Shown here: in pieces, positions 7,810 through 17,000 of the stretch
Layout of the letters: every line of letters begins with the position of its first letter
Numbering within the stretch: the first letter of the stretch is position 1
NCBI GenBank assembly: GCA_964577175.1
Contig: CAZNYC010000015.1
Coordinates: 1-43,167 of the forward strand
Reading direction: 5' to 3'
Origin: BS750m-G62 sp964577175
GTDB lineage: Bacteria; Planctomycetota; Phycisphaerae; FEN-1346
DNA length: 43,167 nucleotides
Program-made: the position numbers and the translations under genes
Notes under the pieces: model-generated
The model's input: the letters and a program-made list of their open reading frames with translations, nothing else
Told to the model about the DNA's origin: nothing
Databases searched by the model: none

Positions 7810-9489
7810 CTAGGCGTCACCGTCGGGGGTTCCTTCGGGCAGGCCGCGGAAGATCGTGAACACGACGCGCCGCAGGAGGCCTTTCAGGTCGGCGCAGGTG
7901 AGCGGCTCCAGTGCCCGGACGGCCCGGTCGTCGTACTCGGCCATGAGGCGGCGGGCCTCGGCCTCGACCTCGAGCCGGCGGAAGCATCGGTAGACGGCGT
8001 CGGCATCGACCTGGGCGTCCGGTTGCCCGAGGCGGTCGAGGAGGTCGGCGTCCTCGCCGCGCGCCCGCTCGCGTGCGATGGCCAGCAGGATCGACGGCCG
8101 CATCGCCGCCACGTCGCTCGGCTCGGCCCCGTCGTGGTTGTCCTTGAGGTCGTCGGCGACCTGGTAGGCGATGCCGAGGGCCTCGCTGTAGCGATGGAGG
8201 GCCTGGCGCAGGTCGTCGCCATTGCCGGCGGCCAGGGCGCCCAGGCGGAGGGCCACCTCGAACGCCGGGGCGGTTTTGCGGCGGAAGATCTCCAGGACCT
8301 GCTCGACGGTGAGCGGTCCCGGCCGGCGGGCCCACCACAGTTCCGCGCCCTGGCCGAGCGTCAGGTCCCGGTGCCCGTGGGCGGCGGCGGTCAGCATCCG
8401 GGCCGTCTGCGGGCCGTCGAAACCGGCCTCGGCGATCAGCCGATACCCCTCGCCAAGGAGAAAGTCCCCCACGTTCAGCGCCACCGGCACGCCGTACTCG
8501 GCGTGCAGCACCGGCTGGCCGTAGCGGTATGTGTCGCCGTCCTCGATGTCGTCGTGGACGAGCGAGGCCTTGTGGAAACACTCGACGGCAAGGGCGAGGC
8601 GCCGGACGGCGTCCGGCACGGGGGCGTTGGCGTCCACCTGGAGGGCCTGCCAGGTGCAGACGGCCAGGAGCGGCCGCCACCGTTTCCCGCTGCGGGCCAG
8701 CCACTGGCGGCCGATTCGGTCGGTCCGGCCGTCGGGCGGCCCGAGGAGTTCGTCCAGCGCCTCGGGGGCGAACCACGCCTCCACACGCCGTCGCAGGGCG
8801 TCGACGTCCAACCGCTGCGACACGGAGCCGCCCGCCAGGTGCATGACCTCGCGGACCCAGTCCTGATCGACGGCCGTGTCGATGCACCCGTCGTACAGCA
8901 GGGGGACGGCGATGCCGGGGACGGCGGCGGCCGCCATCAGCGGGTAGATCGCCTCCAGGGCCGACAGGCAACTCACGCCCACGACCGCGTCGATCTGGCC
9001 GGTCTCGATAAGGCGCATGACGGCGGCAGTGCCTTCGGCCACCAGGACGACGTACCCGAGCCGCTCGGCCTCGATCTTGAAATCGTTGATCGGGCACCGG
9101 CCGCACCCGGTGCAGAGGAGGCCGAGGGCGTCGACGGTGGCGGTGCATTCGCCGTCGGCCCGAAGGCACTTCGGCAGGAGCAGCAGGCGGCGCTCGAACG
9201 GGACGGCCGCCAGCCGCTCGCGCCACGCCTCGTTCGAGATGAGGACCGAAAGCCACCGCGTGAATCGTTCGTCCGTGCCGGTGGCGCCGACGACGGCGTC
9301 GGCGTGGGCGGCGAGTTCGCGCAGGGAGAGCGGCGGGACGGGCTCGACCCGGGCGACGTACCGGCGGACGGCGTCGCGCAGCAAGTCGCGGCGGGCGCGG
9401 GCCTGGGGCACCTCGTCGCGGTTGGGGGCCTCCGGCCCGGCGGCGCCGGGCCGGCCGGCGTCGTCCGTGATGTTGAGCGGTTCGGTCAT
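7810..9489 (-). CDS. DUF116-polyprenyl diphosphate synthase fusion protein
   Basis: A 559-residue two-domain protein. Residues about 75-240 match the DUF116 pattern: LLLPKCLR followed by a cysteine cluster (Cys108, 115, 126, 129, 132; CTGCGRC) and GVSCLSALE. Residues about 255-550 are a trans-isoprenyl diphosphate synthase with GKRWRP (268-273), the first Asp-rich motif DDIED (313-317) and the second DDLKD (446-450). The second half should condense IPP onto an allylic diphosphate; chain length cannot be read safely. The first half may bind metal or an Fe-S cluster, role unknown. The ATG at 9489 is the only good start for the DUF116 part. It lies between the radical SAM and prenyltransferase-fold genes, all on one strand. 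Confidence 0.88.
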   Translation of the reverse strand: MTEPLNITDDAGRPGAAGPEAPNRDEVPQARARRDLLRDAVRRYVARVEPVPPLSLRELAAHADAVVGATGTDERFTRWLSVLISNEAWRERLAAVPFERRLLLLPKCLRADGECTATVDALGLLCTGCGRCPINDFKIEAERLGYVVLVAEGTAAVMRLIETGQIDAVVGVSCLSALEAIYPLMAAAAVPGIAVPLLYDGCIDTAVDQDWVREVMHLAGGSVSQRLDVDALRRRVEAWFAPEALDELLGPPDGRTDRIGRQWLARSGKRWRPLLAVCTWQALQVDANAPVPDAVRRLALAVECFHKASLVHDDIEDGDTYRYGQPVLHAEYGVPVALNVGDFLLGEGYRLIAEAGFDGPQTARMLTAAAHGHRDLTLGQGAELWWARRPGPLTVEQVLEIFRRKTAPAFEVALRLGALAAGNGDDLRQALHRYSEALGIAYQVADDLKDNHDGAEPSDVAAMRPSILLAIARERARGEDADLLDRLGQPDAQVDADAVYRCFRRLEVEAEARRLMAEYDDRAVRALEPLTCADLKGLLRRVVFTIFRGLPEGTPDGDA

Positions 9490-9510
9490 TGTGTTCGGTG
9501 GAGCGTACGA

Positions 9511-9578
9511 GCGCGGTGGGCCTCTGTACCCATCGCGCCAGCCTTGGCCTGCGCGGCGGGTACGGAGACCCGCCGCAC
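9511..9578. repeat. REPIN-like family A pair
   Basis: Hairpins at 9511-9538 and 9551-9578 in inverted orientation with only 12 bp between them. They lie in the 99-bp gap between the radical SAM stop (9589) and the polyprenyl synthase start (9489). Confidence 0.8.
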
Positions 9579-9588
9579 CACCTTGGCG

Positions 9589-11142
9589 TTATACGTTTTG
9601 GGCGGCGGGGACTGCCGTCTCGGCCGCGTCCATTGCCGCGCGGAGGCGTCGGAACCGCCGGCGCCACATGCGGATCTCGGCCCGGCCGAGCACCTGCGTC
9701 AGGGCCCGGCGGGTCCACGAGACGCCGCCCGCCCACTGATTATCCCAATACACCCGCGGAATCCACCGGAAATTCATCTCGTAGCACGCCGCGTACAGGT
9801 CCAGGTGCCGCCGCGTCATCGCCGGGAGGTTGAACCCGGTTCCGTCGCGGTCGGGTCGGACGGGTTCGTGAAAGACCGGGAAGACGGACGTCGGGGCCTC
9901 GCCCAGCCGCTCGACGAGCCGGTGGGTGCGGGCGAGGTCGTCCGGCGTCTCGCCCGGCAGGCCCAGGATGATGCTGAACAGGGGGAAGAAGCCGGCCCGG
10001 CGGAGGCGGTCGGCGGCGTCGGCGGCCATCGATTCCCAGTCGTCCGGGTCGAACGGGGCGATCTTGCCGGGACCGTTGGCCGCGACGAGGTGGCCGCCCG
10101 CGCTCTCCAGGCCCAGGTTGATCCACAGGTGCCGGGCGTCGGGGTCGGCGGCGAGGAGGCGGCGGAGTTCGGCGAGTTCCTCCACCTCCAGTTGGAGGAC
10201 GGAGGTGATGTTGGCGTGGCCGGTCTGCATGAACGTGCCGCGGCGGAGGGGTTGCATCCGCTCGAGCAGCCCGCGAAGCCGCTCGAAGTTCACCCGCCGG
10301 CCCTTGCCGCCGTAGCGGAAGAAGTCTTCGCTGCTCGAGACGAGGGCCCCCGCGCCGGCGGCGACGTTCGTCTCGACGTCCGCCAGGATCGTGTCCTCCG
10401 CGAGGTGTTCCATCCGGCGGTCGGCCATGAGGCAGTACCGGCATCCGTTGCCGCAACCCCGCGAGAGTTCCACCGTGCCCATGGTCGTGGGGCCGCGGAC
10501 GGGCCGGGCGTCTCCCGCCGCCGTAGCGCGGGAGTGAAGACGGGCGGGCGGCGCCTCGCCCTCGACCATCGCCATCAGGTGCGCCGGCCCGTCGCCCTCG
10601 ACGTACCCTTCGAAGACGGTATCCACGCCGTGCCGGGCGGCGTCGTCGGGATGATGGACGTACTGCCAGGCGCCCGCCCCGCCCGCGACGATGCGGAAGC
10701 CGAACCGCTCGCGGGCCTCGGCCAGGCGGCCCATCAGCCGGTCGGTCCACAGCCGCGTGTACAGCGTGCCGGGGCTGAACTCGCGCGTCGTCGTGTTGCT
10801 CATGCCGTGGCCGAGCGGGTCGGACGAGGAGACGCCCACCACCTTCGTCCACGGGCCGAGGAGGCGGCCGACGGCCTCGGGCGTGGTGACGACCACGTCG
10901 TCCGGGCCGAGGGGCGTGGCATCCAGGAGCGCAGCCTCGACGCGGCGGACGCCGACGGGCGCGGTGACGGCCCGGCCGGCGGCATCGGTCCGGGCGGGCG
11001 GCGCCAGGAAGCGGCGCATCATCCATCCCGGCACCTGGGTCGTCTGGGCGGTGGCGAAGATGCCCTCGAAGAGCACGCGGTACCGGGCGCTCAGGGTGGG
11101 GTCGGCCACCAGGACGACGGCGGGCTGCAGCGGGGGGCTCAT
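9589..11142 (-). CDS. Radical SAM protein (possibly cobalamin-binding type)
   Basis: A 517-residue enzyme. The radical SAM cluster motif is C-GNG-C-RY-C (Cys230, Cys234, Cys237), which is CxxxCxxC. Downstream are SAM-barrel features such as LWINLGLESAGG and FSIILGLPGETPDDL. The N-terminal ~200 residues have a Rossmann-like part (VVGVSSSDPLGHG), which resembles B12-binding radical SAM proteins, but I do not see a convincing cobalamin His motif. The ATG at 11142 overlaps the upstream ferredoxin stop (ATGA), indicating coupled translation and that the Fe-S protein may be its electron donor. In this context it probably modifies an isoprenoid or its cyclised product; that is inference. The substrate is unknown. 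Confidence 0.85.
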   Translation of the reverse strand: MSPPLQPAVVLVADPTLSARYRVLFEGIFATAQTTQVPGWMMRRFLAPPARTDAAGRAVTAPVGVRRVEAALLDATPLGPDDVVVTTPEAVGRLLGPWTKVVGVSSSDPLGHGMSNTTTREFSPGTLYTRLWTDRLMGRLAEARERFGFRIVAGGAGAWQYVHHPDDAARHGVDTVFEGYVEGDGPAHLMAMVEGEAPPARLHSRATAAGDARPVRGPTTMGTVELSRGCGNGCRYCLMADRRMEHLAEDTILADVETNVAAGAGALVSSSEDFFRYGGKGRRVNFERLRGLLERMQPLRRGTFMQTGHANITSVLQLEVEELAELRRLLAADPDARHLWINLGLESAGGHLVAANGPGKIAPFDPDDWESMAADAADRLRRAGFFPLFSIILGLPGETPDDLARTHRLVERLGEAPTSVFPVFHEPVRPDRDGTGFNLPAMTRRHLDLYAACYEMNFRWIPRVYWDNQWAGGVSWTRRALTQVLGRAEIRMWRRRFRRLRAAMDAAETAVPAAQNV

Positions 11143-12014
11143 GCGGGGGAGGTGTCCTCGGGGCGGGTGGCCGCGCGGCGGGCGGCGGCGCGCTCGCGTT
11201 CGGCGGCCTTGGCGTCGGCGGCGGCACGGGCGTCGGCGGCCCGGCGGCGGAGGGCCTCGTACACGTCGCCCCGGCCGAGGCGATCGAGGTCCGTCTGCAT
11301 GCCGTCCTCGGCGCCGTCGCCGAGGGTGCCTTCGTCGCCGGCGATGGGGCCGCCGTCGGGGAACTTCGGAAAGATGATCGCCGACTTCGGGCACACCCGC
11401 GCGCACGCCGGGCAGTTCAACTTGCACTTGGCGGGATGGGCCACGCGAACCCGGCCGTCGGCCTCGACTGCATAGGTGCCGAAGAGGCAGAACTCGGCGC
11501 ACTGGCCGCACGAGACGCACCGGTCGTAGTCGATGACGGGGTACCAGGCGATCCAGGCGTCGGGGGCCTTGGGGGGGAAGGGGGAATCCCCCTCTCCCTT
11601 GACGGGAGAGGGAGGGGGTGAGGGTGAATGCTGCGAATCAACGGCACGATCCCCCTCACCCGGCCCTCTCCCGCCGGGGGAGAGGGTGTTGGCGCCGCCG
11701 CTCACCCCCAGGCGCGCGAGGATCGTCTCGGCCGCCTCCGTCCGCATGTTGTGGATGGTGGCCGCGCCGGGCAGCGGTGCGCCGGCGAATTCAAAGAGCC
11801 ACCGCACGGCCCGCGGGTGGCACGCCACGACGTGGAGGGGCCCGTCGGCCGCGGCGAAGTCCGCCAGGCGCGCGTCGCCGGCCGCGGCGAGTTCGCACAG
11901 GTCCGCGACCTCTTCAACCCGGCCGTCCGCGCGGGGCAGGGCCCCGCGGACGGCCTGCTTCGTCGCCTCGGGCACGACGCCGGCGTAGGCGCAATGGCAG
12001 TACAGGATGGTCAT
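11139..12014 (-). CDS. 4Fe-4S dicluster ferredoxin-like protein with in-frame repeat
   Basis: 291 residues and first in the cluster. The N-terminal domain starts MTILYCHCAYAGVVP with cysteines 6 and 8. A bacterial 2x[4Fe-4S] domain follows: CVSCGQCAEFC (about 166-176) and CKLNCPACARVCP (about 197-209). The C-terminus is an alanine/arginine-rich helix. It probably donates electrons to the radical SAM enzyme whose start overlaps its stop (ATGA). Residues about 106-146 are glycine/serine/proline-rich and come from a dispersed palindromic element (about 11577-11699), an in-frame insertion between the N-terminal and ferredoxin domains. No strong Shine-Dalgarno sequence precedes the ATG. Confidence 0.82.
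   Translation of the reverse strand: MTILYCHCAYAGVVPEATKQAVRGALPRADGRVEEVADLCELAAAGDARLADFAAADGPLHVVACHPRAVRWLFEFAGAPLPGAATIHNMRTEAAETILARLGVSGGANTLSPGGRGPGEGDRAVDSQHSPSPPPSPVKGEGDSPFPPKAPDAWIAWYPVIDYDRCVSCGQCAEFCLFGTYAVEADGRVRVAHPAKCKLNCPACARVCPKSAIIFPKFPDGGPIAGDEGTLGDGAEDGMQTDLDRLGRGDVYEALRRRAADARAAADAKAAERERAAARRAATRPEDTSPA
11577..11699. repeat. Family D palindromic element in frame inside the ferredoxin gene
   Basis: Two hairpin blocks: CCCCTCTCCC-TTGAC-GGGAGAGGG and CCCTCTCCCGCCGGGGGAGAGGG, joined by about 40 bp and flanked by GGGTGAGGGTG/CCCCTCACCC arms. A related fragment occurs near 33737-33762. The reading frame stays open through it. Confidence 0.75.
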
Positions 12015-12060
12015 GTCGCACTTACTTTTATAAAGGCAGGCAAATGCTGTGTTTTACTCT

Positions 12061-12159
12061 GTCATTCTGAGGAGCGGCGCAGCCGCGACGGAGAATCTCG
12101 CCTCGATGTCTTTCGCACGGCGAGATTCTTCGGCCCCGCAAGCGGGACCTCAGAATGAC
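12061..12159. repeat. Full-length family B inverted repeat
   Basis: Arms GTCATTCTGAGG (12061) and CCTCAGAATGAC (ending 12159) with inner arms GAGAATCTCGCC/GGCGAGATTCTT. It occupies most of the 197-bp gap between the ferredoxin start and the propeller gene stop; just upstream of the ferredoxin gene (12018-12058) is an AT-rich stretch that may hold its promoter, but no clear -35/-10 pair is visible. Confidence 0.8.
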
Positions 12160-12211
12160 CGCAGCGCTCACAAGCCCCCCGTTCATGCTCGCACGGCCGG
12201 GCCGGTTCACG

Positions 12212-13561
12212 TCACTTCTTCCGGACGTCGAGGCACGCCAGGTGGCCCGAGTGGCTTCGGCACCAGAGGCGGCCGCCGGCGAGGACCGGGTGCGTCCAGC
12301 AGGTGTCCCTCTTGGTGAAGAGGCTCTTGCGGCCGAGGACGGTGCACGCCTCCGGCGAGGCCTTCACCAGCACGGCGTCCCCCGAGGCGGCTATGCAGAT
12401 GAGGATGCCGTCGGCGAGCATCAGGCCGCCCGCCTTCAGCGTCGGCTCGGACCAGCGTTTCTCGCCGGTCTCGTAATCGATGCACGTCAGGGGGCCGCCG
12501 TTGACCTGGCCGTCGAAGCCGTACAGGTGGCCTTTCCAGAGGACGCAGTTGTTGGCGTGGTTGCGCATGTGGCGGTTCTTCCAGATCTGTTCCAGGCCGC
12601 CGTCTGCGACCTTGAACAGGGCCGCCCCGACACCGTACCCGGACGAGATGAAGATGGTGTCGTCCTTGATGATGGGAGTGACGGCGTTGACGTCGTATGA
12701 GGTTTTCCAGCGTTCGCGGGCCAGGACCTCGCCCTCGGCGGCGTCGACCACGATCGGGCCGTGGGCGTTGAACGAGGCCAGCAGCGTCCGGCCGCCGTGC
12801 TCGAAGGCGATGGGCGAAGCGTAGCCGGCTTCGTCGGAGCCGGCCTCCCAGAGGACCTTGCCGGTCATCTTGTCCAGGGCCGCCACGGGGCCGACGTCGA
12901 TGATGAGGCGGTCGCCCAGGACGAGCGGCGAGCAGGCGAAGCCCCAGCGCGGGGGTTCGGCCCGCAGGCGCTTCGGCACCTCCACGAGCCACTTCACCTG
13001 GCCGCTTGCCGCGTCCAGGCAGAACAGGTGCCCCCGGTTGCTGAGGGTGTAGACCCGGTCGCCGTCCACGGTGGGGGTGCAGCGGGGCCCCTTGTACTGG
13101 TGCGGCTGGCAGGGGTACCGGTGCCGCCACAGGGGCTTGCCGTCTTCGGCCGAGAGGCACCAGACGGTGTCGACGCCGCCCTCGTTGCCCATGGTGTAGA
13201 CGCGGTCGCCGACGACGGAGACGGTGGAAAAGCCTTCGCCGACGTCGATCTGCCAGAGGACCTCGGGGGGTTTCTCGGCCCAGTTCGTGCGCCAGCCGGT
13301 TTCCTCGGAGATGCCGGTGCGGTCCGGGCCGAGCCAGGCGGGCCAGTCGGCCGCCGTTGCGGGGAGGCAGAGGAGGAGGCCGACGGCTGCAGACAGGAGG
13401 ACGGTGATGGCCGAGCGGGCCAATGCGCGGCGGGTCTCCGCACCCGCCGCGCCAAATGGGAAGAAGCGCGTATGGCGCGCGGTGTGTACGGAGCCCCACC
13501 GCGCTGAAGGCGGTGTTTGCCGCGGCGCGTGCGCCGCGCGTGCCGTTGGCGTGGCGTGCAT
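12212..13561 (-). CDS. Secreted PQQ-like beta-propeller protein with repeat-expanded signal peptide
   Basis: About 449 residues. The start ATG at 13561 has an AAGGAG site 6 nt upstream. A Sec signal core (AITVLLSAAVGLLLCLPATA) lies at about 51-70, with cleavage near ATA-AD. The mature part is a BamB/PQQ-type propeller: LFCLDAASGQVKW, LDKMTGKVLWEAGS and similar blades. Such proteins are abundant in planctomycetes and often have no proven enzyme activity. Residues about 20-46 are read from a family A pair (13425-13504), giving an abnormally long n-region. A TTG just before the core would give a normal signal peptide without the repeat, but it lacks a good ribosome site. A promoter lies at 13745-13774, divergent to the next gene. 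Confidence 0.85.
   Translation of the reverse strand: MHATPTARAAHAPRQTPPSARWGSVHTARHTRFFPFGAAGAETRRALARSAITVLLSAAVGLLLCLPATAADWPAWLGPDRTGISEETGWRTNWAEKPPEVLWQIDVGEGFSTVSVVGDRVYTMGNEGGVDTVWCLSAEDGKPLWRHRYPCQPHQYKGPRCTPTVDGDRVYTLSNRGHLFCLDAASGQVKWLVEVPKRLRAEPPRWGFACSPLVLGDRLIIDVGPVAALDKMTGKVLWEAGSDEAGYASPIAFEHGGRTLLASFNAHGPIVVDAAEGEVLARERWKTSYDVNAVTPIIKDDTIFISSGYGVGAALFKVADGGLEQIWKNRHMRNHANNCVLWKGHLYGFDGQVNGGPLTCIDYETGEKRWSEPTLKAGGLMLADGILICIAASGDAVLVKASPEACTVLGRKSLFTKRDTCWTHPVLAGGRLWCRSHSGHLACLDVRKK
13425..13504. repeat. REPIN-like family A pair inside the signal-peptide region
   Basis: Hairpins 13425-13452 (loop CTCCGC) and 13477-13504 (loop ACGGAG-type, slightly degenerate), inverted, 24 bp apart, lying in frame between the start codon and hydrophobic core of the propeller protein. 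Confidence 0.85.
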
Positions 13562-13618
13562 GAAGGCTCCTTGGATTCGATGGGCGGGTGCCACGGATTG
13601 CCCGCAATCCGCGTTCCC

Positions 13619-13640
13619 CCGGCCGGGCAAGACCGGCCGG
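13619..13640. repeat. CAAG-loop hairpin (family E)
   Basis: CCGGCCGG-GCAAGA-CCGGCCGG, an 8-bp perfect stem in the leader of the secreted propeller gene. The same stem-loop recurs inverted at 33680-33701, and related CAAG hairpins are at 7761 and 27736. Confidence 0.75.
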
Positions 13641-13744
13641 GCCACGCACGGCGCACGGATTCACAAGCAAACCGTAACGCCTTCCGTGTCACATGGCCTT
13701 CGCGGTATCCGCAGCACCCCGGCCGTCTCGGCCGGGGTTGACGT

Positions 13745-13774
13745 ATGGTACGCGCCGCGCGCGGTGCGTGTCAA
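13745..13774 (-). promoter_or_regulatory. Putative promoter of the secreted propeller gene
   Basis: On the minus strand TTGACA (13774-13769), an 18-bp spacer and TACCAT (13750-13745). The spacer contains the palindrome CCGCGCGCGG. Predicted leader of about 170 nt to the ATG at 13561. Confidence 0.55.
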
Positions 13775-13881
13775 CTGCGAGACGGCCGGGGGGCGTCGCC
13801 CGTGCCACGCGATTGCGGTGGCGGACCCCGCCGGCCGGATTGTAGAATGCCCCGCGCGGCGGCCGAAGGCCGCTTTGGAGT

Positions 13882-14039
13882 GCGGTGCCCCGGCACCGCT
13901 TTCCTTGATTCCCGCGTGGTGGGTTTCCCAGGCCACCACGCCCGAACGGATGGGGAGAAGCGCGGCGGCCTGGGAAGGCTCTCGCGAGCCGTCTTGGAAA
14001 AGGCGTTTCGAGCGCGGTGGGTGCGGAGACCCACCGCGC
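13882..14039. repeat. Hairpin and single family A palindrome in the divergent gap
   Basis: Within the 503-bp gap 13562-14064: GCGGTGCC-CC-GGCACCGC (13882-13899, flanked by CTTTGGAGT), a degenerate GTGGTGGG/CCACCAC stem near 13915-13938, and a perfect family A hairpin at 14012-14039 directly before the ribosome site of the methyltransferase-propeller gene. No gene is supported in this gap. Confidence 0.65.
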
Positions 14040-14064
14040 AAGACGCGTGAAGAGGAGGTCTATT

Positions 14065-17000
14065 GTGCTCAAACGCAAAGCGGCATTGAGTGCCTGGGTT
14101 TGGACGCTGGCGGCGGTAGCCGTGTTCGGTTGGTGTGCCTCCGCGACGGCGGCTGCCGATGCGGACGCCGGCGCCGAGGCCCGTCGCATCCTGGACGCCT
14201 CCGGCGTCCGCGGCGGCCTCCTCGTCCACGTGGGCTGCGGCGACGGCCGACTCACCGCCGCCCTGCACGCCTCGGAGGCGTTCCTCGTCCACGGCCTGGC
14301 CCGCGACGCCGACGGCGCTGCGAAGGCCCGCGAGCATATCCGCGCGCAGGGACTGTACGGCCCCGTATCGGTCGACCGGTGCGACGGCCGGCATCTGCCG
14401 TACGCGGACAACCTGGTGCGCCTCCTTGTGGTGGAGGACGCCGCCGTGCCGGAGGCGGAGATGCTCCGCGTCCTGGCGCCGGAGGGCGTCCTCTGCGTCC
14501 GCGACGGCGAGGGGTGGAAGACCACGGTCAAGCCGCGGCCCGAAAACATCGACGACTGGACACATTACCTGCACGACGCGTCGAACAACGCCGTGGCCGA
14601 CGACACGGCCATCGGGCCGCCGAAGCGTCTGCGGTGGACGGCCGGGCCGCACTACTGCCGCAGCCACGAAATCGACTCCAGCCTGTGCGCCATGGTGACG
14701 GCCGGCGGCCGACTGTTCTACATCTTTGACGAGGGGCTGACGGGCATCACGGACCCCCGCCTGCCGCCGCAGTGGAAACTCGTGGCCCGCGACGCCGACA
14801 GCGGCGTCCTGTTGTGGAAGCGGCCGATGCCCGACTGGGGCTGGCAGCAGTGGAAGCCCGAGTGGGGCACGCAGAACTGGACGGAGACGCGCGGCCACCG
14901 GACGCGGCTGCCGATCGTCCTGCCCCGCCGCCTCGTGACCGACGGCCGCCGCGTCTACGCCACGCTGGCGTTCGACGCGCCGGTCTCGGTGCTCGACGCG
15001 GCGACGGGCGAGGTGCGCCGCACGCTGGACGGTACCGCGCACACCGACGAGATCCTTCACGCCGACGGCACGCTCGTCCTCTGTCGCCGGCCGAAGGAGG
15101 GGAAGCCGTCGCTCGCCGCCGTCGACGCCGACACGGGCCGCGTGCGGTGGGCGCACGAGACGGCCGTCCTGCCGCTCTCGCCCGCCGTCTGCGACGGGCG
15201 GGTGTTCTTCCACGACGGGCAGACGGTCGTCTGCCTGGACCTGGCGACCGGCCGGCGGCTGTGGCGGACGAAGTGCCGGGGCGGCGGCGGGAACCTGTGG
15301 AACGTCGGCCAGACGCTCGTCGCGGCGGGCGGCGTGGTCCTGTACCACCATCCGAAGGAACTGACCGCCCTGGACGCCGAGAGTGGCGAGGTGCTCTGGA
15401 CGGCGCCCGGCTCGCGGGGCCCGGGCGTCGCCGGTCCGCCGGACCTCTTCCTGGCGGGCGGACTCGTGTGGGCGGGCGCCCAGCGGAAAGGGTACGACCC
15501 GCGGACCGGCAAGGTCCGCCGAACCATCGAGGTCGGCCACCTCATCAGCCCCGGCCACCATTACCGGTGCCACCGGAGCAAGGCGACGTCCCAGTATCTC
15601 CTGTGGCCGAAGCGGGGCGTCGAGTTCCTTGACCTCGACGGCACGGAGCATCAGCGGCACGACTGGCTGCGGGCGCCGTGCCGGTACGGCGTGATGCCGG
15701 CGAACGGCCTGCTGTACGTGGCCCCGCACCAGTGTTTCTGTTACCCGGCGGCGAAACGGACGGGGTTCAACGCGCTGGCGGGGGGCTCGGCGAAGGAGAC
15801 GCCGCACGCGCCCGCGCAGCGCCTCGTTCGCGGACCGGCGTGGGGATCTGAGATCTCGAATCTCAAATCTGAAATCGCCGCTCAAGAACCGCAGAACTTA
15901 AATTCGAGATTTGAGATTTCAGAAACGGATTGGCCCACCTTCCGCCACGATCCCCGCCGCACGGGCGCCACGCCGGCGACCGTGTCGGCGGAGGTCAAGC
16001 AGGCGTGGCGGACGGACCTGGGCGGGCGGCTCTCGGCCCCCGTCGTGGCGGGCGGCCGGCTGTACGTCGCCCAGACGGACGCCCACGCGCTCCACTGCCT
16101 CGATGCCGCGACGGGCGAATCCCTCTGGTCGCACACGGCGGGCGGGCGGATCGATTCCCCGCCCACCATCCGCCGGGGACTGGCGCTGTTCGGCAGCCGC
16201 GACGGCTGCGTCACGTGCCTGCGGGCCGATGACGGCCGGCTCGTGTGGCGGTTCCGCGCGGCCCCGACGGACCGCCGCATCGTCTCGTTCGGGCAGGTGG
16301 AGTCCGCCTGGCCCGTGCCCGGCAGCGTGCTCGTCCTGGACGGCGTGGCGTACTTTGCGGCGGGGCGGTCGTCGTACCTGGACGGCGGCATCCGCCTCTA
16401 CGGGCTGGACCCGGCGACCGGCAAGGTGCTGCATGCGGCCCGTCTGGACGGTCCCTGGCCGGACCCCGCCAAGGACACCGGCCGGCCGTTCGACATGGAA
16501 GGCACCCGCAACGACGTCCTGACCAGCGACGGCGAGTACCTGTACCTCTTCCAGGTGAAGTTCAACACGCAGTTGGAGCGGCAGGAGGCGCCGCGCATCA
16601 CCAATCTGGGCGACCGCGACATGGGCGGGCGGCACGTCTTCGCCACCTCCAGCCTGCTCGACGACTCGTGGTGGAACCGTACCTTCTGGATGTACTCCAG
16701 CCGCTGGCCAGGCTTCTACATCGCCAACCAGGCGCCGAAGGCCGGCCAGATTCTCTGCGTCGGCGACGAGACGACCTACGCCGTCAAGTGCTACACCCTC
16801 CGCAACCGGCACAGCCCGATGATGTTCCCCGGCGACAAGGGCGCCGACGGCTACCTCCTCTTTGCCGACGCCAACGACAACGAGCCGTACCTGTACGACG
16901 GCGAGAGCGAGCCGGAGCCCGTCCAGTGGCTGCCGGCGGTGAGCAGGAAGATCGGTCACAGGCGGACCATGAACGCCGTCAACAAGGACAAGGGCACGGG

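Noticed and set aside
9589..11142. Confident cobalamin-binding domain in the radical SAM protein
   Set aside because: A Rossmann-like N-terminus is present, but the expected D-x-H-x-x-G type motif was not clear (DPLGHG only), so it is left as possible.
8023..11475. Plus-strand ORF of 1150 codons opposite the polyprenyl synthase, radical SAM and ferredoxin genes
   Set aside because: High GC makes long antisense frames; the sequence is low-complexity and covers three clear genes on the other strand.
13771..15885. Minus-strand ORF opposite the methyltransferase-propeller gene
   Set aside because: Antisense frame through repeats and the real gene; the GTG start with AGGAGG and signal peptide favour the plus strand.
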